Origin: Sphingobium fuliginis
Lineage (GTDB): Bacteria; Pseudomonadota; Alphaproteobacteria; Sphingomonadales; Sphingomonadaceae
Reading direction: 5' to 3'
DNA length: 64,000 nt
Assembly: GCF_004152845.1 (NCBI RefSeq)
Contig: NZ_SEON01000013.1
Span: 1 to 64,000, forward strand
This document shows, piece after piece, positions 1 through 8,485 of this stretch. Under the pieces are notes generated by a model. The model was not told where the DNA came from, made no database searches, and saw only the letters and a program-made list of their open reading frames with translations. Numbering within the stretch: the stretch's first letter is position 1; the number at the start of each line of letters is the position of its first letter. A program made the translations under genes and the position numbers.

Positions 1-104
1 CCAAGCTCAAGCAGTGGCGCCGCATCGCAACACGCTATGACAAACTCGCCGCAAACTTCCTCGGCTTCGTCAAACTCGCCAGCATCATGCTATGGCTCAA
101 ATGA
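1..104 (+). CDS. IS5-type transposase, C-terminal end only
   Basis: Only the last 33 codons are inside the window; the gene runs off the left edge. The visible residues (read from base 3) include RRIATRYDKLAANFLGFVKL, the basic and aromatic C-terminal signature of DDE transposases of the IS5 type found in many proteobacteria. The three catalytic acidic residues would lie upstream, so activity cannot be judged. A perfect inverted repeat bounded by CTAG follows at 123-270 and may be the right end of the element or a separate miniature element. Family placement rests on recognising this C-terminal motif. Confidence 0.7.
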   Translation, partial: KLKQWRRIATRYDKLAANFLGFVKLASIMLWLK

Positions 105-122
105 TTAAATCGTCACTACGGC

Positions 123-270
123 CTAGAGCCAATCGACATTCAGATGATGACGAGCCGAAAATGATGGTTTTCCGTGACCCGGAGCGCAGCCTACTCGAAG
201 TGGGTGAGCACCGGAAGCACGGAAAAGTGTCATTTGCAGGCCGTCAGGGCTGAATGTCGATTGGCTCTAG
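123..270. repeat. 148-bp segment with perfect 21-bp inverted ends (MITE or IS right end)
   Basis: Bases 123-143 and 250-270 are perfect reverse complements of each other. The inner 17 bp read AGCCAATCGACATTCAG, and both outer ends are CTAG, which fits the YTAR-type target duplication made by part of the IS5 family. The 106 bp between the arms hold no gene. The unit may be a miniature element mobilised by an IS5 relative, or the right terminus of the IS whose transposase stops at 104. Confidence 0.65.
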
Positions 271-404
271 GGGGCGGTTAGGGGACATCAAGCCCCTTCC
301 CTCCAGGTCCAGACAAGGCAAGTGGCTGGTTTGAAGGGGTGGAGTGGAGCAGTGCCGCTGTTCCCCCCTTCCAATCGCCGATATGGCATTTTTTTCGCGA
401 CCCA

Positions 405-431
405 TGTCACGCCAGCCGATCCTGTCTCGTC
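405..431 (+). promoter_or_regulatory. Candidate ECF41-type promoter
   Basis: TGTCACG at 405-411 and CGTC at 428-431, 16 bp apart, lie about 35 bp before the start codon at 465. They resemble the published ECF41 promoter pattern (TGTCACA at -35, CGTC at -10). The downstream operon encodes an ECF41 sigma factor, so autoregulation is likely. The rest of 271-464 shows no gene. Confidence 0.55.
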
Positions 432-464
432 ATGTCGGCATAACTCAGGAAGAAAGGTGCTGAC

Positions 465-920
465 ATGACTGCCAAGCTCGACCCCTTTGCCGCCGCGCCC
501 CAGCTTATGAAAAGCTGGTTCGCCACCTCCGCCGCCATCAATGCCAGCCTTGAGCCGAGCCTTATCGAGCTGGTGAAGATCCGCGCGTCGCAGATCAACC
601 AGTGCGCCAACTGCATCAACATGCACACGGTCGAGGCCCGCGCGCAGGGCGAAAGCGAACAGCGCATCTACCTGCTTTCCGCCTGGCGGGAGGCGCCCTG
701 CTATACGACGCGCGAGCGGGCCGCGCTGGAATGGACGGAGGCCTTGACGCGCCTTTCCGAAGGGCACAGCCATGAAGCGGCCCACAAGGCGCTGGCAGCC
801 GAGTTTTCGGAGGAAGAGCAGGTGAAGCTGACCCTGATGATCAACGTCATCAACGGCTGGAACCGCATCGCGGTGGGCTTCGGCCTCTGGTACGACACGC
901 CGGCCAGGGCGGCCGCGTGA
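465..920 (+). CDS. Carboxymuconolactone decarboxylase (AhpD-like) family protein
   Basis: This 151-aa all-helical protein belongs to the CMD/AhpD-like family, small enzymes often acting as peroxidases or thiol oxidoreductases. A CxxC pair (Cys47 and Cys50) followed by His54 forms the AhpD-type redox centre seen as QCANCINMH. The length is normal for a stand-alone CMD protein. AGGAAG lies upstream of the ATG at 465. The next gene, an ECF41 sigma factor, overlaps by one base (TGATG). Co-occurrence of CMD proteins with ECF41 sigma factors is well documented, so this is probably the sigma factor's target and partner. The substrate is unknown. Confidence 0.85.
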   Translation: MTAKLDPFAAAPQLMKSWFATSAAINASLEPSLIELVKIRASQINQCANCINMHTVEARAQGESEQRIYLLSAWREAPCYTTRERAALEWTEALTRLSEGHSHEAAHKALAAEFSEEEQVKLTLMINVINGWNRIAVGFGLWYDTPARAAA

Positions 921-1780
921 TGGCGCAGGGGGCGCATGGGGGCGCGGCGGAGAGCTTCGATCCGCTGCGTCCCAGGCTCATCCGCGTCGCCTATCGCATG
1001 CTGGGTTCCGTCGCGGACGCCGAGGATGTGGTGCAGGAAGCCTTTATCCGATGGATGGGCGCCGACCGCGACGCGGTGCGCGAGCCGGAAGCGTTCCTGC
1101 GCCGCACCGTGACGCGGCTGTGCCTCGACCAGCTCAAGTCGGCGCGGCGCAACCGCGAAACCTATATCGGCCCCTGGCTGCCCGATCCGGTGGTGGACGA
1201 CGCCGGGGAAGAAGAGGATGTGACGCTGCCGCTGATGCTGGCGCTGGAACGGCTGTCGCCGCTGGAGCGGGCGGCTTTCCTGCTGCATGACGTCTTCGGC
1301 GTCGGCTTCGAGGAAATCGCCGCCACGGTCGAACGCGATCCGGCGGCCTGCCGTCAACTGGCGGCGCGGGCGCGGGCCCATGTGCGGGAGGCGAGACCCC
1401 GCTACCGGGTGGAAAGACAGCACGGGCTGGAGATTGCCGGCGCCTGCTTCGCCGCCTCGCGGAGCGGCGACATGGCGGCGCTGGGCGCGATGCTGGCACG
1501 GGATGTCAGCCTGCACAGCGATGGCGGCGGCAAGCGCCCTGCCGCGATCGTTCCCGTGCTGGGCTTCGGCCCGGTCATGCAGATGCACAAGGCGCTGGCC
1601 GTGCTGTTCGGCAAATATGGGTCGACGCTGGTGCGCGTGGGATTGATCAACGGCCTTCCGGGCTTCGTCACCCGGGAGGCGGACGGCGAACTCCAGACCA
1701 CGGCGCTCGACATCGAGGATGGGCGCGTCACCGGCATCTATGTGATGCGCAATCCCGACAAGCTGCGGCATCTGCATTGA
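920..1780 (+). CDS. ECF41-group RNA polymerase sigma factor
   Basis: This 286-aa ECF sigma factor has region 2 at about residues 12-75 (YRMLGSVADAEDVVQEAF) and region 4 at about 105-160 (LSPLERAAFLLHDVFG). A SnoaL-like C-terminal extension follows at about 170-286. Three ECF41 hallmarks are visible: WLPDP at 86-90 in the linker, DGGGK at 201-205 and NPDKL at 278-282. In this group the fused SnoaL-like domain replaces an anti-sigma factor and tunes activity. No anti-sigma gene is nearby, which agrees. A GTG at 917 directly before the ATG is an alternative start. It is co-transcribed with the CMD gene, and the inducing signal is unknown. Confidence 0.9.
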   Translation: MAQGAHGGAAESFDPLRPRLIRVAYRMLGSVADAEDVVQEAFIRWMGADRDAVREPEAFLRRTVTRLCLDQLKSARRNRETYIGPWLPDPVVDDAGEEEDVTLPLMLALERLSPLERAAFLLHDVFGVGFEEIAATVERDPAACRQLAARARAHVREARPRYRVERQHGLEIAGACFAASRSGDMAALGAMLARDVSLHSDGGGKRPAAIVPVLGFGPVMQMHKALAVLFGKYGSTLVRVGLINGLPGFVTREADGELQTTALDIEDGRVTGIYVMRNPDKLRHLH

Positions 1781-1890
1781 CGGGGCCGGAAAGCCTGCGC
1801 TGGGCCTGTCGAAGGTCGGGAACCGGTCTTCCGATCAAACGATGCCCCAACAAAAGCCTGGAGCGCGCGTCCCGTGTAACGCAGCGCGCT

Positions 1891-2853
1891 CTATAGGAAA
1901 ATCCTTTGCGCGCCGGGGACGGCCCGGATCAGATAATAAGCGGCGAGCGGTATCAGAAGCGCCTGCACCAGCAGCCACGGCTTGGCCATATAGGGCGAAA
2001 GATAGTGAATGACCGCCACGTGGAGATACATGACGACCAGCGACGCGCGCCCGATGGCGGCGATCCATCCGCCAAAGGGCGCGATCCGCACCGAAAGGCG
2101 GAAAAGCAGGAAGCTGGTGGCCATGGCCGAGGCGATGGACAATAAGGGCCAGCCATAGTCGGCGGCCTTCATGTTGAGCGTCGGCAGCAGCGCCGTCAGC
2201 CCCGCCAGCGACAGCGGGACCAGCGGCGCCAGCATCCAGCTTCGCCAGTCCACGCGCTGCCATGCCGCCCCCACCCAGAGCAGGACCAGGGCCATGGGTA
2301 CGGTAAGCAGCCCCAGCGGCGACAGGCTGGTGCATTGTCCCGCGCCATAGGCGATCAGCAGCACCGGCAGCATCAGCAACGCCCAGCGCCGGTCGAGCGG
2401 GTCGGGCCAGCGGGCCAGCACCATGTTGAACAGGATGCGCGCCATCATCAGGCAGGGCACGAACCAGAATATGGTGAACGGCCCACGCAACCAGGAGCCG
2501 CCGAGCGCTATCGGTGCCAGATCCCCCGGCCAGTCATGGAAGATCGGCCTGCCGCCCTTCATCGTTTCGACGACCTGATCCGTCAGGATCAGCAGGATCA
2601 GGAAAGCCGCATAGGGCCGCATCTGGGACGCAAGCTGGCGGCGGGTGAAGCGTCGTGCCGGCTGCGGACGGGACAGGAGGCCCGACAGCAGGAAGAACAG
2701 CGGCATGTGGAAACTGTACATCGCGTCGCGCAGTCCCCCGCGCGTCCACACATGGCCGGCGACCACGGCGACGATCCCGATGCCGCGTGCGACATCGATC
2801 CATTCCAGCCGCCCTCCACCCGGCGGATGCGCCTCATGCCCCCTGTTCTCCAT
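1891..2853 (-). CDS. Acyltransferase family 3 membrane protein
   Basis: This 320-aa integral membrane protein has about ten hydrophobic helices and the acyltransferase-3 N-terminal signature (LEWIDVARGIGIVAVVAGHV, then SFHMPLFFLLSG). The histidine in AGHV is the conserved family residue. Relatives O-acylate surface sugars such as O-antigen, exopolysaccharide or succinoglucan; the acceptor cannot be deduced here. A GTG at 2862 is an alternative start. The 3' end overlaps AACGCAGCGCGCTCTA at 1876-1896, which matches one end of the dispersed repeat at 54400. The gene stands alone, convergent with the sigma factor and divergent from the pseudouridine synthase. Confidence 0.8.
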   Translation of the reverse strand: MENRGHEAHPPGGGRLEWIDVARGIGIVAVVAGHVWTRGGLRDAMYSFHMPLFFLLSGLLSRPQPARRFTRRQLASQMRPYAAFLILLILTDQVVETMKGGRPIFHDWPGDLAPIALGGSWLRGPFTIFWFVPCLMMARILFNMVLARWPDPLDRRWALLMLPVLLIAYGAGQCTSLSPLGLLTVPMALVLLWVGAAWQRVDWRSWMLAPLVPLSLAGLTALLPTLNMKAADYGWPLLSIASAMATSFLLFRLSVRIAPFGGWIAAIGRASLVVMYLHVAVIHYLSPYMAKPWLLVQALLIPLAAYYLIRAVPGAQRIFL

Positions 2854-2921
2854 GCCCTCCACGCCCTATAGGAAGCGGCACGCGCGTCAATCGCTGCCCT
2901 GCATTTACGGAAAAACGCCTC

Positions 2922-3599
2922 TTGTCCCTGCTTCATGACCGAGTTCTGTTCATCGATGGCGAGGCCATCATCCTCGACAAGCCGGCGGGCCTGCCCGTCG
3001 ACGCGCCGCGTGACGGGTCGCTTTCGCTGGAAAACCACCTGTCCTCGCTGACCTTCGGCTTCCAGCGCTGGCCGCTGCCGGTGCACCGGCTGGACCGAGA
3101 CACCAGCGGCTGCCTGCTGCTCGCCCGCAATCCCAAGGCGCACAAGCGCTTCGCCGCGGCCTTTGAGGCCGGAACGGTCGCGAAACGCTATGTCGCGGTG
3201 GTGGACGGCGTTCCGGCGGAGGACAGCGGCACCATCGGCCTGTCGCTCAAGAAGATCAGCACGCCCGCCCAGGGGTGGCGGATGATCCCGGCGAAGGCGG
3301 GGAAGGCCGCGTTCACCGACTGGCGCAAGATCGCGGAGAAGGACGGACGCTCGCTGATCGTCTTCACCCCCCGCACCGGACGCACCCATCAGATCCGGAC
3401 CCATGCGCTGCATGGCCTGGGCTTCGGCATTGCGGGCGATCCGGTCTATGGATCGGGCGAAGGGCCGATGCTGCTGCACAGCCGCTTCCTCAGCATCCCG
3501 CGCGGGGAGAAGCCGCCGGCGGAAGCGACCGCCCCCCTGCCCGCGACCTTCGCGGCAGCGGGCTTCGGGCAGGAACTGCTCGAACAGGCCGGGCTTTAG
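2922..3599 (+). CDS. RluA-family RNA pseudouridine synthase
   Basis: This 225-aa enzyme isomerises uridine to pseudouridine in structured RNA. The catalytic motif HRLDRDTSG (Asp58) and the RTGRTHQIRTH element of RluA-type synthases are both present. No N-terminal S4 domain is seen, so it is a short RluA/TruC-like member; rRNA or tRNA could be the target. The start is taken as TTG at 2922 because the longer in-frame extension would run into the divergent acyltransferase and has no family similarity. GGAA at 2909-2912 is a weak ribosome site. The arfB gene follows after 5 bp, suggesting a translation-related operon. Confidence 0.85.
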   Translation: MSLLHDRVLFIDGEAIILDKPAGLPVDAPRDGSLSLENHLSSLTFGFQRWPLPVHRLDRDTSGCLLLARNPKAHKRFAAAFEAGTVAKRYVAVVDGVPAEDSGTIGLSLKKISTPAQGWRMIPAKAGKAAFTDWRKIAEKDGRSLIVFTPRTGRTHQIRTHALHGLGFGIAGDPVYGSGEGPMLLHSRFLSIPRGEKPPAEATAPLPATFAAAGFGQELLEQAGL

Positions 3600-3604
3600 C
3601 GCCC

Positions 3605-4030
3605 TTGCCACGCATCCCCGTCACCCGGTCGATCTCCATCGACAGCGACGAGCTGTCGGAAAGCTTCGTCCGCTCGACCGGGGCTGGCGGCCAGCATGTG
3701 AACACCACGGACAGCGCGGTGCAGTTGCGCTTCGACGTGGCGAACAGCCCGTCGCTGCCCGAGGCGGTCAAGCACCGGCTGGCGGCGATCGCCGGACGGC
3801 GGATGACGGCGGAGGGCGTGCTGATCCTCCGTTCCGAAGGCTCGCGATCGCAGCTCTTGAACCGGCAGGAGGTGCTGGCCCGCCTGGTGGAATTGATCCG
3901 GGACGCCACGGTCGTGCCGAAGGCGCGCAAGGCGACCAAGCCGGGCAAGGCCGCCAAGGCGCGGCGCGTCGACGCGAAGAAGGCGCGCAGTTCGGTCAAG
4001 GCGGGACGTGGCAAGGTAAGGCTGGATTAA
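3605..4030 (+). CDS. arfB: Alternative ribosome-rescue peptidyl-tRNA hydrolase ArfB
   Basis: This 141-aa protein hydrolyses peptidyl-tRNA on ribosomes stalled without a stop codon. The release-factor motif GGQ is at residues 28-30 (STGAGGQHVN). A lysine- and arginine-rich tail (about residues 110-141) matches the ArfB/YaeJ tail that enters the empty mRNA channel. The size is typical of ArfB and far shorter than RF1 or RF2. The start is a TTG at 3605, just after the upstream stop codon; no ATG is available before the GGQ region. The genome window also carries tmRNA, so two rescue routes exist. Confidence 0.9.
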   Translation: MPRIPVTRSISIDSDELSESFVRSTGAGGQHVNTTDSAVQLRFDVANSPSLPEAVKHRLAAIAGRRMTAEGVLILRSEGSRSQLLNRQEVLARLVELIRDATVVPKARKATKPGKAAKARRVDAKKARSSVKAGRGKVRLD

Positions 4031-4071
4031 CCGGTCTGGCCTGCACCCGCGCCACATCCTATATGCCGGCC

Positions 4072-4557
4072 ATGTTCGATTTTTCTCCCCCGGCCGGTGC
4101 CGACAAAGCCACGCTCCATGACGACCTGCTCTCCGCCGCCGATGCGCTGACGGCGGGCGAGCCCGATGCCATCGCCAACATGGCCAATGTCTCCGCGCTG
4201 ATCTGGCAGTTCCTGCCCGACCTCAATTGGGCGGGCTTTTACCGGATGGTCGGCGGCGAACTGGTCCTTGGCCCCTTTCAGGGCAAGGCCGCCTGCATCC
4301 GCATCCCGCTGGGCAAGGGCGTCTGCGGCGCCGCGGCGGCCAGCGGCCAGACGCAACTGGTGGAGGACGTCCACGCCTTTCCCGGCCATATCGCCTGCGA
4401 CGCCGCCAGCGCTTCGGAGATCGTCGTGCCGGTGATCGTCGAAGGCCGGGTCGTCGCCGTGCTGGACCTCGACAGTCCGATCCCGGCGCGCTTCGACAGT
4501 GCGGACCGGACCGGGCTGGAGGCGCTGGTCGGGCGGATCGCGTCGCGTCTGGTTTAG
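4072..4557 (+). CDS. msrC: Free methionine-(R)-sulfoxide reductase (GAF domain)
   Basis: This 161-aa single-GAF-domain protein corresponds to the enzyme that reduces free methionine-R-sulfoxide using thioredoxin. The three family cysteines are visible at 75, 85 and 109 (KAACIRIP, GKGVCG, HIACDAAS), with the surrounding LVEDVHAFPGHIACD block. An ATG at 4063 would add three residues; 4072 gives the usual family N-terminus. It lies 41 bp after arfB on the same strand. A thioredoxin reductase gene lies further along at 9497. The role is repair of oxidised methionine in the cytoplasm. Confidence 0.9.
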   Translation: MFDFSPPAGADKATLHDDLLSAADALTAGEPDAIANMANVSALIWQFLPDLNWAGFYRMVGGELVLGPFQGKAACIRIPLGKGVCGAAAASGQTQLVEDVHAFPGHIACDAASASEIVVPVIVEGRVVAVLDLDSPIPARFDSADRTGLEALVGRIASRLV

Positions 4558-4730
4558 GTCGTAAACCCATGAACGGCACGTTCAGGGAACCAAAATAGCG
4601 AACATATCGGGCCGCAATGCGCGCCGGTGCCTCTTTTCGGGACAGGCATGGAAATGCCGGCGCTTGGATGGCGGCGGCCGATCATGCTAAACAAGTCGTT
4701 AACATATCAGCCGAAAACGGGGATTTGAGC

Positions 4731-5534
4731 ATGCATATCCGGAGCTTCATCCTGGCCGGCGCCGGTCTGGCGATCGGGTTGACGGCGCCGGTTTCCGCAA
4801 ATGGGCCGGTCGGGGGTGGAGGAATGGCCGCCCGGCCGGCGGTGCATGCGGGAACCACGGTGCACCGCTGGGGTCCGCGCCATCAGGGCCGTTGGCATGC
4901 GGGCTGGTACGCGCCGGGCGGCTGGGCGGTCTATCGCAGGCCCGTGGTCGGCTATGTCCTGCCACGCTATTGGGTCAACCCCGTCTATCATATCCGCAAC
5001 TATGGCGCTTACGGGCTGCCGGCGCCCGTCAGCGGCTATGGCTGGTCGCGCTATTATGACGATGCGGTGATGACCGACCGGGATGGCCGCGTGCGCGATT
5101 ATCGCAACGGCGTCGCGTGGGAGGAAGCAGGCGACACGCCACCGCCGCCGGGCATCGGCTATGATGACGAAGTCACCGCGCGGGATGACCCGCCGCCACC
5201 GCCGCTGGGCTATGAAGGGCGCTGGAGCGGCACATGGCGGGACAAGGACGGCAAGACCTTCAGCGGCGATTATGAAGGCCGTTTCGAGGGGCAGGTCCGG
5301 GGTGGACCCGGCGTCGATTTCGACCCGCCGCCCTATGCCGCCGGGCAGAACCGGACGGAGCGGCGCGCCGGTCCGGGAGAACCCGTCATCACGACGACGC
5401 AAGCGCCGGGCTTCATATCGGGCGGCTATTATTATCCCGGCTCCACCACCACGACGGTCGTGGTCCAGCCCGCCGTCACCACCACCCGGACCTATGTGAC
5501 GGAAGTTCCGGTCCGCAGGCGCAGGGTGCGGTAG
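4731..5534 (+). CDS. Secreted RcnB-family protein
   Basis: This 267-aa protein has a clear signal peptide (residues 1 to about 23, ending PVSA) and is predicted periplasmic. It is rich in Gly, Tyr, Arg and Pro. The central block with SGYGWSRYYDDAVMTDRDGR resembles the RcnB domain, named for an E. coli periplasmic nickel/cobalt homeostasis protein. Sphingomonads carry many such proteins of unknown role. The C-terminal part has a WSGTWRDKDG repeat-like section, then Thr/Val-rich low-complexity sequence ending in RRRRVR. GGGGA before the ATG at 4731 supports the start. It stands alone; metal binding is unproven. Confidence 0.65.
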   Translation: MHIRSFILAGAGLAIGLTAPVSANGPVGGGGMAARPAVHAGTTVHRWGPRHQGRWHAGWYAPGGWAVYRRPVVGYVLPRYWVNPVYHIRNYGAYGLPAPVSGYGWSRYYDDAVMTDRDGRVRDYRNGVAWEEAGDTPPPPGIGYDDEVTARDDPPPPPLGYEGRWSGTWRDKDGKTFSGDYEGRFEGQVRGGPGVDFDPPPYAAGQNRTERRAGPGEPVITTTQAPGFISGGYYYPGSTTTTVVVQPAVTTTRTYVTEVPVRRRRVR

Positions 5535-5667
5535 CATCGACAGAGCTGTTCCGGTGCGCGCGGGAAGGATTGGAACGGAAAAAACCGGCTTTCGCTCCGA
5601 TGAATCAGATCGCCGCTCCAGCTTCCTTATCTTCCGCGATTTCTTGACCAGCGACGGTTACGATCGC

Positions 5668-5786
5668 TTGGAAATCGCTCTGGAGCAGATTCCGATCCGA
5701 TCGCATCGGCTCGACTGCTCTAAGTTTTTGTTTTATCGCGTTTTCCGGGTCAGCAGACTATTCCATCTGCCTGGAAATCGCTCTAG
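5668..5786. repeat. Dispersed alphaproteobacterial repeat, copy 1
   Basis: This noncoding segment is bounded by GGAAATCGCTCT at 5670-5681 and GGAAATCGCTCTAG at 5773-5786. It contains CTCTAAGTTTTTGTTTTATC, a run shared in diverged form with the copy at 54400-54506 (CTCTAAGCTTTTGTTGTC). Short inverted repeats such as GCAGA/TCTGC lie inside. It sits just beyond the stop codon of the GGDEF-EAL gene and reaches it by a few bases. No gene is seen in 5535-5782. Confidence 0.6.
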
Positions 5787-8329
5787 GCGGCGCGGGATCG
5801 TACCGCCGCCCAAGGCCGGGGGCGCCCCATCAGATAACCCTGGCCGATGGTGCAGCCGCGAGCGATCAGCATCTCGACCTGTCCCACCGTTTCGACGCCT
5901 TCGGCCACCACCTCCATGCCCAGGCTGCTGCCCAGCTTGACGATGGCGTCGACAATGACGGCGTCGCCCGCATCCTGTTCGATATTGCTGATGAAACTGC
6001 GGTCGATCTTCAGCACGTCGACCGGATATTGCTTCAAATGGCTGAGCGATGCGTAGCCGGTGCCGAAATCGTCCAGCGCGATCCGTACGCCCGCCGACGA
6101 CAGGCGGTGCAACGCCCGCTCCACCTGTTCGGCGCCCCGGCCCAGGAAAACGGTCTCCGTCACCTCGATCTCGAACTGCTGCGGCGGGATGGTGCAGCGC
6201 GCGAGATGGGCGAGGACATAGTCGGCAAAATCATGCTGCATGAAATCGGCGGCGGAGGCGTTGATGGCGACCCGGCCCGGATCATGGCCGGCGCGCAGCC
6301 ATCGATCGACGTCGCGGACGACCTTCGCCAGCATCTTTTCGGTAAGTTCGACGGCCAGTTCCGCATTGTCGAAAGCCGCCGCGATCGTGTCGGGCGCGTG
6401 GACGCCGGTGCGGGGATGCTGCCAGCGCAGCAGCGCCTCATAGCCCAATATCCGTCCGGTCCTCATGTCCGCCTTGGGCTGGTAATAGGGGACGACCAGA
6501 TCGTCCACGATCGCCTGCCGCGCCATGTGGATCATCGAACTGCGCTGTTGCGCGTCGGCGCGCAATTGCGACTGGAACAGCGTCAGCCGGCCCCGTCCGG
6601 TGGACTTGGACGCATAAAGCGCCAGGTCCGCCGCCTTCAGCAATTCCGCCGCATCCTCGCCATGTTCGCCAAACACCGCGCCGCCCATGCTGATCCCATA
6701 ATCGAGCGACCGCCCATTATGGACATAGGGCGCGCGCACACCGCCCAGCAATTCGGCGCTCCAGGCCGAAAGCGCCGCGCTGCTGGCGAGCGAAGGCGCG
6801 ATCATGCCGAACTCGTCGCCGCCCAATCGCCCGATCATGGCATCGGCCGGCGCGCAGGAGGCGAAACGCTGCGCAAAACCGCAGAGCAGCGCATCGCCCG
6901 CATCATGGCCCAGCGTGTCGTTGGTCCGCTTCAGGTCGTCGATGTCGACCAGGATCAGGCCGAAACTGTCCCCCGTCCGGCGCGCCTGCTCGGTCATTTC
7001 CTCCAATGTCGTCTGCCACAGCGCGCGATTGGGCATATGCGTCATGGGATCGTGCGTGGCGGCCCAGCGTATCCGTTCCTCGCTGTTCCTTTCTTCCGTC
7101 ACATCCTGGAAGGTCACGATGACGCGCAGTGGCTTGCCGGAATCGGAGAAGCTGCTCCAGCCGACGCTCTTGATCCAGCGCAGGGCGCCGGTGTCGGCCC
7201 TGTGCACCCTCAGCGTGGCTTCGAAATGCGGCGGCATGCGCCCGTTCGCGACGGCGTCCAGCATTCCGGCGAGACGCGACCGATCATCCGGGTGCACCAG
7301 CCGCAATGCCAGTTCGCTCGTCGCCGGTTCGGTATCAGACAGGCCCAGCATCGTCCGGAATTCCCGCGACCATGTCCGTGTGCCGGCGACCGCGTCGAAA
7401 TCCCATATGCCCAGCCGCGCCGACTGCACCGCCAGGCGGAAGCGTTCCTCGCTGTCGGCCAGTTCGCGCTGCGCCAGTTTCTGCGCGTGAACATCCTCCA
7501 GCGTTCCGTACCAGCGCACGATCCGGCCCTTCGCGTCGCGGCGCGCCGAGGCACGCGACCGCATCCAGCGATAGCCGCCGTCGGAGAGGCGCAGCCGGTA
7601 GTCGACGTCGACAGGATCGCCTGAATGGAGCTTTTCCGTCCAGATGGCCAGCGTGCGATCGACATCGTCGGGATGCAGCGAATCGATCCACCCCCTGCCC
7701 CGCGCACGCGCCGGGGCCATGCCGGTCAGTTCCTGCCAGCGGGGTCCCACCTCCTCGATTTCGCCGCTGACCGATGCCGTCCAGGGGACCTGCGGACTGA
7801 GTTCGACCGACCAGCGATAATGCTGCCGGCTTTCCGCCAGGGCATCGGCCAGTGCGCGGCGGTCGCAGTCGTACCTCTCATCGATGTCCTCGATCGTTCC
7901 GTACCAGAGCGGCGCCTCGTCGGGCTCCACGACCAGCGACATGCGCACGATCCCCGACCTCGTTTCACCGGCAAGGGTGTGCATGCGGACGGGAACGGGA
8001 TCGGGACGGGCGGAGCGTTTGGCGGCGTCGGCCAGCGCTTTCCAGTCATGCCTGTCCAGCATCGACCGCCAGCCATTTCCGATGATGTCGCAGGAAAAAT
8101 GACGGGCAAAAAGGTCCGACATGATCTCCCGCGACAATATGCGGCCGCGATAATCAGCGATCCAGCGAATCAGTGGCGGCGAAACGCGCTGGAAGACCGG
8201 AGAGAATAATAGTTCGTTGCGATAGTGAAACGCATCCCATTCCAGCCCGTCCCGAGCCAGTTCGGAGGCAAATTCCCCAAATCTGCGATCAGCAAAACGG
8301 TCCATCTGCCGGTCCTGATCCAACGCCAT
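5783..8329 (-). CDS. PAS-PAS-GGDEF-EAL cyclic-di-GMP protein
   Basis: This 848-aa cytoplasmic protein has no predicted membrane segment. An N-terminal region (1-170) without a recognised motif is followed by two PAS domains (about 175-285 and 295-412). A GGDEF domain (about 425-580, GGDEF at 503-507) and an EAL domain (about 595-840, EALLRW from 631, DDFGTGYAS at 753-761, AEGVET near 809) complete it. Both catalytic signatures look intact, so it may make and degrade cyclic-di-GMP. The inhibitory I-site RxxD before GGDEF is missing (APAD at that position). PAS domains imply a sensory input. The ATG at 8329 lacks a strong ribosome site. Confidence 0.9.
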   Translation of the reverse strand: MALDQDRQMDRFADRRFGEFASELARDGLEWDAFHYRNELLFSPVFQRVSPPLIRWIADYRGRILSREIMSDLFARHFSCDIIGNGWRSMLDRHDWKALADAAKRSARPDPVPVRMHTLAGETRSGIVRMSLVVEPDEAPLWYGTIEDIDERYDCDRRALADALAESRQHYRWSVELSPQVPWTASVSGEIEEVGPRWQELTGMAPARARGRGWIDSLHPDDVDRTLAIWTEKLHSGDPVDVDYRLRLSDGGYRWMRSRASARRDAKGRIVRWYGTLEDVHAQKLAQRELADSEERFRLAVQSARLGIWDFDAVAGTRTWSREFRTMLGLSDTEPATSELALRLVHPDDRSRLAGMLDAVANGRMPPHFEATLRVHRADTGALRWIKSVGWSSFSDSGKPLRVIVTFQDVTEERNSEERIRWAATHDPMTHMPNRALWQTTLEEMTEQARRTGDSFGLILVDIDDLKRTNDTLGHDAGDALLCGFAQRFASCAPADAMIGRLGGDEFGMIAPSLASSAALSAWSAELLGGVRAPYVHNGRSLDYGISMGGAVFGEHGEDAAELLKAADLALYASKSTGRGRLTLFQSQLRADAQQRSSMIHMARQAIVDDLVVPYYQPKADMRTGRILGYEALLRWQHPRTGVHAPDTIAAAFDNAELAVELTEKMLAKVVRDVDRWLRAGHDPGRVAINASAADFMQHDFADYVLAHLARCTIPPQQFEIEVTETVFLGRGAEQVERALHRLSSAGVRIALDDFGTGYASLSHLKQYPVDVLKIDRSFISNIEQDAGDAVIVDAIVKLGSSLGMEVVAEGVETVGQVEMLIARGCTIGQGYLMGRPRPWAAVRSRAA

Positions 8330-8485
8330 TTCTGCAATCCATGGGAAAGCAGTAACGGAAAAAGTTAAATAAGATTTCCAATGCCGTAGTACGTAATCAA
8401 TCCATAATGGCGTTAAGCCGTTCCATGCCGATCGCGCGAAAGCGCCATCGGTCGTCCTTCGTACGGGCTGGATTTTTCGCCGGCT

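Noticed and set aside
288..785. Minus-strand frame antisense to the CMD gene
   Set aside because: It is a high-GC shadow of a recognised gene and shows no domain.
2655..2921. Longer start for the pseudouridine synthase
   Set aside because: The extension overlaps the divergent acyltransferase start and has an Arg/Pro-rich composition unlike the family.
5554..5940. Small plus-strand frame after the RcnB-like gene
   Set aside because: It spans the dispersed repeat and the antisense end of the GGDEF-EAL gene.
6029..7624. Long plus-strand frame inside the GGDEF-EAL gene
   Set aside because: His/Arg/Gln-rich antisense shadow of a gene with intact catalytic motifs.
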